A DNA stretch of 33,248 nucleotides from Candidatus Nitrosopumilus sp. (GTDB lineage: Archaea > Thermoproteota > Nitrososphaeria > Nitrososphaerales > Nitrosopumilaceae): assembly GCA_029255365.1 (NCBI GenBank), contig JAPFQF010000055.1, positions 1-33,248 of the forward strand. Reading direction: 5' to 3'. Position numbers and translations under genes: made by a program. Of the stretch, positions 1 through 6,708 are shown piece by piece (the stretch's first letter is position 1; the number at the start of each line of letters is the position of its first letter). The notes under the pieces are model-generated. The model ran no database searches, had not been told where the DNA came from, and saw only the letters and a program-made list of their open reading frames with translations.

Positions 1-111
1 AGAGATTCTCCAAGAAGAGACAGCGGAGATAGAAGAGAAGGCGGAAGCTTTAGAGATTCTCCAAGAAGAGACAGCGGAAGTTCCAGAGATTCTCCAAGAA
101 GAGACAGCGGA
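1..111 (+). repeat. Three copies of a 27-base direct repeat within coding sequence
   Basis: Identical 27-base units lie at 1-27, 52-78 and 85-111, separated by 24 and 6 bases. Each is a whole number of codons and encodes RDSPRRDSG in the upstream gene's frame. The next frame, the one used by fibrillarin, is also open and would read EILQEETAE. This is a coding tandem expansion, and further copies may lie to the left of the window. Confidence 0.9.
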
Positions 112-168
112 AGAAACGATGAAAGAAGAGATTCGAATAAAAAGAGAAAGAGTTTTGGAAGAAGATAA
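1..168 (+). CDS. C-terminal tail of a probable Nop5/Nop56-family protein (5' end outside window)
   Basis: The frame is open from the window edge to a TAA at 166-168 and encodes a strongly basic, low-complexity tail. Three copies of the nonapeptide RDSPRRDSG are followed by an Arg/Lys-rich end (KKRKSFGRR). This resembles the charged C-terminal extensions of Nop56/Nop58-type box C/D RNP proteins. In many archaea nop5 lies directly upstream of fibrillarin, which is what follows here. The identity is inferred from that synteny and the tail composition only, since no folded domain is in the window. The last 50 bases overlap the start of the fibrillarin gene in another frame. Another protein with an RS/RGG-like tail cannot be excluded. 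Confidence 0.55.
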   Translation, partial: RDSPRRDSGDRREGGSFRDSPRRDSGSSRDSPRRDSGRNDERRDSNKKRKSFGRR

Positions 169-829
169 CCAGTCATTTTTTTGGATCAAATCAGAAGGAC
201 AAAAAAAATTAGCTACAGAAAACATGGTGCCTGGAAATCAGGTTTACAAAGAAAAATTAATCATCAAAAGAGGAATTGAATACAGGCTATGGGATCCGTT
301 TCGAAGCAAATTGGCAGCATCAATAATGAACGGGCTGGATTATTTTCCTTTTGAAAATAAAAGCATAATTTTGTATTTAGGAGCATCCACTGGAACCACA
401 GTTAGTCACATTTCAGACATTGTAGGACCCAGCGGAATTGTTTTCAGCGTAGAGCATGCAAGTAGGGTTGCAAGGGATTTTTTAGACAGGGTTGCAACGT
501 ACAGATCAAACGTCGTTCCAATTCTAAAAGATGCAAGAAAGCCAAAAGAATACTTTTCAGTGTTTGGAAAAGTGGATGTCGTGTATGTGGACATCGCACA
601 GCCTGATCAAACGCAAATTGCAATCGACAATTGTGAAATGTTTCTGAAAAAAGGAGGCTATTTCTTTCTGGTCATCAAGACAAGGAGTATCGACGTTACA
701 AAAGCGCCAAAAAAAATCATTGAAGAAGAGATAGAGAAATTAAAAACAAGATTCGAGGTTTTGCAGTCCATAGATCTGCACCCCTATGACAAAGATCACG
801 CGATGGTGATTGCAAAATTCAACCATTAG
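119..829 (+). CDS. flpA: Fibrillarin-like rRNA/tRNA 2'-O-methyltransferase
   Basis: This is the catalytic subunit of the archaeal box C/D sRNP. It transfers a methyl group from S-adenosylmethionine to the ribose 2'-OH of rRNA and tRNA at guide-selected sites, working with Nop5 and L7Ae. The 236 residues match the usual archaeal length. Visible marks are the RLWDPFRSKLAA segment (56-67), the SAM-binding loop LGASTGTT (87-94), the acidic VDIAQP (157-162) and IKTRSIDVTK (186-195) carrying the catalytic lysine. The ATG at 119 is chosen because the N-terminal beta domain aligns with other archaeal fibrillarins from about that residue. It lies inside the preceding gene's last 50 bases, so the two are probably translationally coupled. 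The gene ends tail-to-tail with rnhB, overlapping by 4 bases. Confidence 0.95.
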   Translation: MKEEIRIKRERVLEEDNQSFFWIKSEGQKKLATENMVPGNQVYKEKLIIKRGIEYRLWDPFRSKLAASIMNGLDYFPFENKSIILYLGASTGTTVSHISDIVGPSGIVFSVEHASRVARDFLDRVATYRSNVVPILKDARKPKEYFSVFGKVDVVYVDIAQPDQTQIAIDNCEMFLKKGGYFFLVIKTRSIDVTKAPKKIIEEEIEKLKTRFEVLQSIDLHPYDKDHAMVIAKFNH

Positions 830-1446
830 TCATTTTCCATGATTTTCTGAACTGGCTTCCAACTTTTGCGCACAAATTTAGGCATCTCATGATTTTTTTT
901 ATAATATTTTTTTACAAATTTCACAGTCACAGGATCAGACGGATACCCGCTGCCCAAATCATGATCCTTTCTTAACTTCATAATCGCTCTGTCTCTACTG
1001 ACTTTAGCAAGAATGGATGCGGCAGATACTACGACAAACCTGCTATCAGCGTGATGGTATGATTTAATTTTGTGGTTATCGGATAGCCTAGAAATTTCTT
1101 TCCCAAATCTGGTCGGATTCACATCACATGAATCGACATATGAAATGTCCGGATTCAGCTTTGAAACAACTTTTGCCATGTATTTTGCCTCCAAGCCATT
1201 CAGGCAGTGTTTCCTTACACTTGCATCGATTGCTTTAGGAGAAATTTTTGCAATGTAATAGTCGTCCACAATTTCAATGATTTTCTTGTAAAGATGCTCG
1301 CGCAGTTTAGGGGTGAGTTTTTTTGAATCTTTCACACCCAATGCGCTTAATTTTTTTATGTTTTTTTTGTCCAAAGATATCCCAGCTATTACCAGTGGGC
1401 CCAGCATAGGACCGCGTCCAGCATCGTCAATCCCACATATTTGCAC
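826..1446 (-). CDS. rnhB: Ribonuclease HII
   Basis: It cleaves the RNA strand of RNA/DNA hybrids and single ribonucleotides in duplex DNA, removing primers and misincorporated ribonucleotides. The 206 residues are typical. The N-terminal signature reads GIDDAGRGPMLGPLV. The metal-binding acids are visible at D7, D105 (YVDS) and D134 (in HHADSRFVVVSAASILAKVS), with D152 following. The second canonical acid of the DEDD set, usually Glu at position 8, is Asp here. The start is a GTG, and an AT-rich box centred near 1472 lies about 26 bases upstream. The gene is divergent from trm1 and convergent with fibrillarin. Confidence 0.95.
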   Translation of the reverse strand: MQICGIDDAGRGPMLGPLVIAGISLDKKNIKKLSALGVKDSKKLTPKLREHLYKKIIEIVDDYYIAKISPKAIDASVRKHCLNGLEAKYMAKVVSKLNPDISYVDSCDVNPTRFGKEISRLSDNHKIKSYHHADSRFVVVSAASILAKVSRDRAIMKLRKDHDLGSGYPSDPVTVKFVKKYYKKNHEMPKFVRKSWKPVQKIMEND

Positions 1447-1465
1447 AAATTTTCTCCCAAAGCAG

Positions 1466-1477
1466 AAGTATTAAACC
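1466..1477. promoter_or_regulatory. Probable shared TATA box for divergent rnhB and trm1
   Basis: The 50-base gap between the two start codons contains the AT-rich run gtattaaacc. Its centre is about 26 bases from the GTG of rnhB on one side and about 25 from the TTG of trm1 on the other. That is the archaeal TBP-site spacing for leaderless transcripts in both directions. Inferred from spacing only. Confidence 0.4.
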
Positions 1478-1496
1478 GTTATACGTTTAAAAAAAA

Positions 1497-2654
1497 TTGA
1501 AAAAAATGGAAATTCCAGATGAAACTTTTCAAGAAATAGTCGAAGGAACCACAAAACTTCTTGTCCCGAAGAAATCACTTACCGACAAAGTGCCGCCAAA
1601 AAAACCTGCATTTTTCAATCCAAAAGCGAAGCTCAACAGAGATTTTTCCATAATTGCATACGCTGCATTTCTAAACAGGTTTGATGGCCCAAAAATTCTC
1701 CTGGAAGGCCTTTCAGGAATTGGCGCCAGGGGGTTGCGCGCTGCAAATGAATTGAAAATTGACAAGGTTGTGATAAACGATCTAAACCCGTCGGCTCTTA
1801 AAATTGCAGAATATTCCGCGAATCTAAACGGAATAAAAAACATGGAATTTTCTGAAAATGAAGCATGCAGATTTTTCAGCAGTCATTCAAAAAAAGGCGA
1901 GCGGGGCTCGATTGTAGACATAGATCCGTTTGGATCACCTGCGGCATTTTTTGACTGCGGGATCAGGGCGACCATGCACGGAGGCTTGTTGTCCATCGCA
2001 GCCACCGATCTCCAGGTCCTAAACGGGCTCTTTCAGGATGCATGTAAGAGAAAATACGGAGGAGTTCCGGTCAGAACAAAGTATGGAAACGAAATTGCAA
2101 TCAGATTGGTTCTAGGCTCGCTCAGGGCAGTAGCTGCAAGACTAGGAGTTGAGATAGTTCCGATGTTTGTCGAGAGTGAAATGCACTACTACAGGACATA
2201 CGTCAAAGTCAGAAACAGGCCAGACCAGCAAGAAAACCTAGGATACATTCTGCATTGTAAAAATTGCGGACACAGGAAAATTACCCTTGAACAAGAACAA
2301 GAATGTGAATTATGTAAATTCAAAATAAGTGCTGCCGGACCTTTATGGATAGGAAAAATTTTTGATAGAGAGTTTGTACAGAACATGTTGCTAGAAAATT
2401 CCAAGTTGGAAACTGACAAAGATTGTGAAAAGATACTTGGCAAATGCCTAGAAGAGGCGGAAATGCCGGGAACATACTACACGATAGATGAAATTGCATC
2501 GATGATGAAGGCATCCCCGCCAAAATTAGAAAAAGCAATTGCAAGTTTGCGTGAAAATAACTTTTTGTCTAGCGCCACAGTATTCAATCCGACCGGATTC
2601 AGGACGGATGCCAACATTGGCGAAATAATAAAAATTTTTGGAACTATCCAGTAA
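1497..2654 (+). CDS. trm1: tRNA (guanine26-N2)-dimethyltransferase Trm1
   Basis: It makes m2G/m2,2G at position 26 of tRNA using S-adenosylmethionine. The 385 residues are normal for archaeal Trm1. Family marks are FFNPKAKLNRDFS (39-51), the SAM-binding segment LLEGLSGIGARGLRAA (68-83), the catalytic DIDPFGSP (141-148) and a zinc-binding C-terminal module with C254, C257, C270 and C273 followed by AGPLWIGK. The first start is TTG at 1497, with a TATA-like box about 25 bases upstream. An ATG three codons later (1506) is the alternative. The 3' end overlaps the convergent rrmJ gene by 11 bases. Confidence 0.95.
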   Translation: MKKMEIPDETFQEIVEGTTKLLVPKKSLTDKVPPKKPAFFNPKAKLNRDFSIIAYAAFLNRFDGPKILLEGLSGIGARGLRAANELKIDKVVINDLNPSALKIAEYSANLNGIKNMEFSENEACRFFSSHSKKGERGSIVDIDPFGSPAAFFDCGIRATMHGGLLSIAATDLQVLNGLFQDACKRKYGGVPVRTKYGNEIAIRLVLGSLRAVAARLGVEIVPMFVESEMHYYRTYVKVRNRPDQQENLGYILHCKNCGHRKITLEQEQECELCKFKISAAGPLWIGKIFDREFVQNMLLENSKLETDKDCEKILGKCLEEAEMPGTYYTIDEIASMMKASPPKLEKAIASLRENNFLSSATVFNPTGFRTDANIGEIIKIFGTIQ

Positions 2655-3237
2655 AACCCAAACAAACCATGTACAATTCACTGCTCTGCTTCCTGCTAGC
2701 ATCGGGCTTTGTAAGATTGATTCTAACGAATTTTTTCTTGATGTAGTCTTTAAACTCCATTGAAAATTCGCCGTCAAAAATTTTGAATACAGCATTTCCT
2801 TTATGTGCCAGAACTTTGTCCATGATCTTTGCACAATCGTAATTTAGCGAGATTTGCTTTGCATGGTCAACAGTCCAATTTCCACTGACTTGGGGAGAAA
2901 GATCACAGATTACAGCATTGACTTTGCGTCCAAAATAAGACATCACTTCATCCACCACATGCTCGTCTTCGATATTTTCCCGAATAATATGCGCGTTAGG
3001 AATTTCTTCAACATATGCCAAATCTACCCCCATTACATGTCCTTGATTTCCAACCAATTTTACCGCCATCTGAGTCCAGCCACCAGGAGCACACCCAAGA
3101 TCCAGCACGTTAAAGCCAGGGCCTATGAGCCTGTATGATTTATTCAGTTCCTGCAGTTTGAATGCGGCCCTACTTCGAAATCCTTGCTCATGAGCTAATC
3201 TACGATAGTGATCTTTGCGTGCATCTGCTAGTTTCAT
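2644..3237 (-). CDS. rlmE: FtsJ/RrmJ-like ribosomal RNA 2'-O-methyltransferase
   Basis: This is a SAM-dependent ribose 2'-O-methyltransferase of the FtsJ family, whose bacterial member methylates U2552 of 23S rRNA. The 197 residues form a single methyltransferase domain. The SAM loop is LDLGCAPGGWTQ (45-56) and the K-D-K-E catalytic tetrad is complete: K27 (AAFKLQEL), D112 (CDLSP), K152 (FKIFDG) and E187 (SSELYMV). Its start abuts the stop of the upstream tfeB gene on the same strand with a 4-base overlap, so the two are probably cotranscribed. The exact target, rRNA or tRNA, cannot be told from sequence. Confidence 0.92.
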   Translation of the reverse strand: MKLADARKDHYRRLAHEQGFRSRAAFKLQELNKSYRLIGPGFNVLDLGCAPGGWTQMAVKLVGNQGHVMGVDLAYVEEIPNAHIIRENIEDEHVVDEVMSYFGRKVNAVICDLSPQVSGNWTVDHAKQISLNYDCAKIMDKVLAHKGNAVFKIFDGEFSMEFKDYIKKKFVRINLTKPDASRKQSSELYMVCLGFTG

Positions 3238-3932
3238 TTGGCCTTCACAGGTTTTTTCAATTCAGCAATCACCCAATCTTCAATGAACTGACAAGTTGTG
3301 GGGCTGATCTCACCTTCAAGCGAACATTTCTGCTCCACATTGCAAACTAAACACGGCGCATTTACGATTGACTCTGTACTAATCGGAGTCTTCTTCAAAA
3401 TTAGTTTGTAAGTCCAACGATTACTCTCAAGAAGTTTTTCTCTTGTAATCGTACCCATTCTTTCAAGTTTCAACGCCAAACGGGAGCCAATCTGATTTGT
3501 AAGCTTGAGTTTTTTCCACAGCTCCCCCTGGAACATCCCGTCAGATTCCTTCTCAGCTAGAATATCGCAAACCTTGTTTGTCAGTCTTTCCATGTCGACT
3601 TTTTCAATTTGGAAATTTTCAATCTCTTCATCAGAGAGTTGCTCTTCCAATTCTTCTTCCAGTGTAAGCTCGGCAATTCTTTTGACTTCCTCTAATTCTT
3701 TTTTAGTTAATTTTTTTACTTTTACAGGTTTTTCTTCAGATTTCTTTGCAGGCTTTGCATCGTCCTTCTTTGCCGCCTTCTTTGTAGGCTTTACTGCATC
3801 CTTCTTTGCCGCCTTCTTTGCAGGCTTTGCATCGTCCTTCTTTGCGGACGGAGTTTTCTTTTTCTTTTTTATCTCGTCAGGATCAGCTTTAATTTTTTCT
3901 GCCTCAGCCAGAGTATCTTTTTTCTTTGCCAT
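3234..3932 (-). CDS. TFE-beta / RPC34-like transcription factor with lysine-rich N-terminal tail
   Basis: It resembles the archaeal orthologue of eukaryotic RNA polymerase III subunit RPC34/hRPC39 (TFE-beta), which helps TFE-alpha open promoters. Residues 1-75 are a lysine/alanine-rich tail with imperfect KKAAKKDDAKPAKK repeats. Residues 76-115 are acidic and helical, and 115-180 fit a winged helix. The C-terminus has C194, C197, C203 and C214 in the order CxxC-x5-C-x10-C, followed by FIEDWV. This is the Fe-S cluster signature of the family, including the GEISP motif before the last cysteine. An ATG at 3932 preceded by GGTGA is preferred over a TTG one codon upstream. It is likely cotranscribed with rrmJ. 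The tail looks histone-H1-like and may bind DNA. That role is inference. Confidence 0.8.
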   Translation of the reverse strand: MAKKKDTLAEAEKIKADPDEIKKKKKTPSAKKDDAKPAKKAAKKDAVKPTKKAAKKDDAKPAKKSEEKPVKVKKLTKKELEEVKRIAELTLEEELEEQLSDEEIENFQIEKVDMERLTNKVCDILAEKESDGMFQGELWKKLKLTNQIGSRLALKLERMGTITREKLLESNRWTYKLILKKTPISTESIVNAPCLVCNVEQKCSLEGEISPTTCQFIEDWVIAELKKPVKAK

Positions 3933-3986
3933 CAAATCACCTTGCTTTTTAAATCCAATTTCTTATTTATCAACAAGATTTCATTC

Positions 3987-4445
3987 CTATTTAATGGTAA
4001 ATGTTCCTCTTGCAGAGATGTTTTGGAGTTGTTTTGAGACCATTTCCACGACTACCTCGTACGAGCCAGGGGTGTCAATTATCTTGGAAAATATGTCTCC
4101 GACAGGGGCGATATTACTTCCAGATTCAAGGCATTGATCAAAGAATCCTCCTTGCGTGATCACGTCACTTTTTCCCGACGAATAAATTGTGATGTAAAGG
4201 TCCCCACAGCTAAACGAAGAGTCACTGATTTTTACCTGAATCTCTACAGGCTCTGTGGCAGCATACTGTTTGGACAGACCAATAATTTCAATTGAAGAAT
4301 GAGAGCCCCCTTCAGAATAAGACATCGGCCACATGTTTAGCTCCCTGCCAGGTTGCTGAAGGACGTCAGACAGTACGGCTGAGCCGACTATTATTGAAAA
4401 AATTACAGGTAAAACAAACACAATGAGAACTCGCCTAGCAACCAT
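3987..4445 (-). CDS. Membrane-anchored or secreted protein, unknown function
   Basis: The 152-residue protein begins with a basic start (MVARR) and one hydrophobic segment (about residues 6-26), reading as a signal peptide or membrane anchor. The rest is a probable beta-rich extracellular domain with two cysteines (in SFSCGDLY and FDQCLESG) that could form a disulfide. The C-terminus (GSYEVVVEMVSK...GTFTIK) looks like the last strands of an immunoglobulin-like fold. I recognise no named family. It is divergent from the OLD-like gene at 4550 across a 104-base gap. Confidence 0.7.
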   Translation of the reverse strand: MVARRVLIVFVLPVIFSIIVGSAVLSDVLQQPGRELNMWPMSYSEGGSHSSIEIIGLSKQYAATEPVEIQVKISDSSFSCGDLYITIYSSGKSDVITQGGFFDQCLESGSNIAPVGDIFSKIIDTPGSYEVVVEMVSKQLQNISARGTFTIK

Positions 4446-4549
4446 TTTGTTTTAAAAACTGCAATTCCCTTATATCTATTTAGCAAAATTGCAAAGGTTA
4501 AGATCACTTTGACGAATGAGTTAAATCGTAGCCAACTAAATATCGCTAG

Positions 4550-6643
4550 ATGCGACTTAGAAAATTCAGAGTTAGAGCATATCGTTGCATTCATGATTCT
4601 GGAGAAATAACAGTTGGCGATTTGGCAGCTTTTGTAGGAAGAAACGAGAGTGGAAAAACCACAATTCTCCAAGCTTTGACATTGTTGAACAGAGACGAGA
4701 TAGTTTCTGAATTGGATCTTTGTGATGAAATGAATGAGGAGTTGAAAGAGGAGATGAGGCTAGTCGAAGGCGAATTTAATTTAAACCAACATGAAATCAG
4801 CATTATTAGAGAAAAATTTCCAGGATTGCCAGAAATTAAAAAAATAAAACTGTTCAGAACAAATCAAAACCCCAGGGTGCAGTACGAGTTTGAAGACATT
4901 GAGCTCAGCGAAGATTCCAACAAAGGGATTAACTCGTGGGAAAACTTTTCAAGACAGATATTTGGATTTTTAGACACCATTCCAAACCACCTAAGAATAC
5001 AAATCGATACAAGGTTCTTTGAGGAAGACGTACCCAAAAACCAAGAAACTTTTGACAGCGGAATGGCAGAGTTTAGCAATCAATTCCACGTAATAGCCAT
5101 CCAGGAACCCAAAGTGATTGAGGAGTGGGAAAAAATCTACGAGAGTCCAGGAAACCAGTTTTCAAATCTTCTAAGCGGCGAAAGCGAAAAATCAGCGCTG
5201 CAGAACTTTATTGCGGCGGAATTACATCCAAGATTCGTATACTTTTCAGACTATAAAAAAATCTACGGCAACATCAACCTCAACGAATACCTGAAGGAGG
5301 AAAGAGGGGAGCGAGCGGATTCGATTGAGTTTGTCGAAGAGTTTGACAAGGCCGAGACAGTAAGGAATCTGTTCTACCTGGCAGAACTGGACATGATAGC
5401 ATTAGATAAGGTGAAAGAAAGCCCTTCAAAGTGCATCAAGCTTCTCAACGCGGCAAGCAACAGGCTGACTAGAAAATTAAACCCCGCATGGAAAGGCGAT
5501 CCAATTCACGTTGACTTGAGATACAGCCCTGGAAACATCATGAGTGTTGTAATTTCAGACGTCCACAAAGACGGGACGATTACCAATACAGGATTGCTAA
5601 ACAGAAGGGCGGAAGGTTTCAAATGGACATTTTCATTCATCGTAAACTTTGCAGCTGAAACACAGAGGGCGGAATTGAAAGAGGCAATATTGCTTTTAGA
5701 CGAACCTGCAAGGAATCTTCACCCGACCCAGCAAATGGGAATTTCGGATTTGTTGAAAAATTTGGCAGGATCAAACCAGGTACTGTACGCAACACATTCA
5801 CCGTTCATGATATTTGACTACACTCCGGGCAACCTGCTGGTTGTTGAATTGGACAAGAGGAAGCACCTCAGTAAAATCTTTTATGATTATTGGAATGCAG
5901 ACGATAAAACGCTGACACCTATTTTGTACGGACTTTGCAGGGGTCAAGTTGAATCAATAGTGGACAGAGAAATAGGAACAAACTCCAGACCCATCATCAT
6001 CGTGGAGACAATGTCAGATGCCATGTATCTTAACGCATTTGACAAGTTCTTGCAGGATCCAAACATCTCAATGAATCCCCTTAACGTGATTGCAGCATAT
6101 AACAAAAATTCAGTGCTGCCATTAGCGATATTTTATAGAAATCACGGATACAGGACATTTGTTTTGCTGGACAATTCAGAAGAGTCCAAGCAAATCTCAT
6201 CCCAGCTAGTATCAAACGAATTTTCATCAGTTCAGACCATCTTTTTTGAAAGAGAAGGAAAGAAGCTCGAATCAATTGAGGATTACATCGCCTTGGAAGA
6301 TTATTTGTATCCGGTCAATCAAACGTACGAAATAAAGCTAAGACGGGAAGGATTTTCAAATCTTACGCCTCAAGACACCGAATCCAAAGAAGGTAAGGGA
6401 GTTCTAGAGAAATTAAGAAAGATATGGCAAGAGCACCGAGATGACGACTGGGGGGAATTTAACAACGAGGAGATCACAAGATACATTTGTGAGAAGATCA
6501 CCCTTGAAGAGACTAGCTTCCTGTCAGACAAAACCAAAGACCAGTTCAGGTCACTATACAGACTAATCGCCGAGCGAATCAGACAATATCAAAACGTGGT
6601 AACAAAAAAAGACCTGGATAGGTTCCAAAAGGCAAAAGCCTGA
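4550..6643 (+). CDS. OLD-like AAA ATPase with C-terminal Toprim domain
   Basis: The 697-residue protein has an ABC/SMC-type ATPase head: Walker A GRNESGKTT (30-38), a signature-like segment NRRAEGFKWTFSF, Walker B LLLDEPARNLHP with D384 and E385, and a switch histidine in YATHSPF. A Toprim-like nuclease region follows, with IIIVETMSDAMYL (E486) and FVLLDNSEES (D541), then SIEDYIALEDY. This is the plan of OLD-family nucleases, several of which act in anti-phage defence or DNA repair. The usual DxD of Toprim reads DNS, so nuclease activity is uncertain. No UvrD/GajB-type partner is adjacent. The ATG at 4550 starts directly on the ATPase beta strand. Function here is unknown. Confidence 0.8.
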   Translation: MRLRKFRVRAYRCIHDSGEITVGDLAAFVGRNESGKTTILQALTLLNRDEIVSELDLCDEMNEELKEEMRLVEGEFNLNQHEISIIREKFPGLPEIKKIKLFRTNQNPRVQYEFEDIELSEDSNKGINSWENFSRQIFGFLDTIPNHLRIQIDTRFFEEDVPKNQETFDSGMAEFSNQFHVIAIQEPKVIEEWEKIYESPGNQFSNLLSGESEKSALQNFIAAELHPRFVYFSDYKKIYGNINLNEYLKEERGERADSIEFVEEFDKAETVRNLFYLAELDMIALDKVKESPSKCIKLLNAASNRLTRKLNPAWKGDPIHVDLRYSPGNIMSVVISDVHKDGTITNTGLLNRRAEGFKWTFSFIVNFAAETQRAELKEAILLLDEPARNLHPTQQMGISDLLKNLAGSNQVLYATHSPFMIFDYTPGNLLVVELDKRKHLSKIFYDYWNADDKTLTPILYGLCRGQVESIVDREIGTNSRPIIIVETMSDAMYLNAFDKFLQDPNISMNPLNVIAAYNKNSVLPLAIFYRNHGYRTFVLLDNSEESKQISSQLVSNEFSSVQTIFFEREGKKLESIEDYIALEDYLYPVNQTYEIKLRREGFSNLTPQDTESKEGKGVLEKLRKIWQEHRDDDWGEFNNEEITRYICEKITLEETSFLSDKTKDQFRSLYRLIAERIRQYQNVVTKKDLDRFQKAKA

Positions 6644-6708
6644 GATTTAAGAAGTTTGCTCATGAAAAACACTAAATTAAGAAATAGGGAAAATGGTTTA
6701 AGGGATAG

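Noticed and set aside
1-111. The 27-base repeats as a possible CRISPR
   Set aside because: Spacers are 24 and 6 bases, not uniform or unique-sized, and the repeats are codon-phased in an open frame. They are coding repeats.
3505-4137. Long open frame antisense to the TFE-beta gene
   Set aside because: It translates to a Phe/Ser-rich sequence that mirrors the lysine-rich repeats on the other strand. It is a shadow of the real gene.
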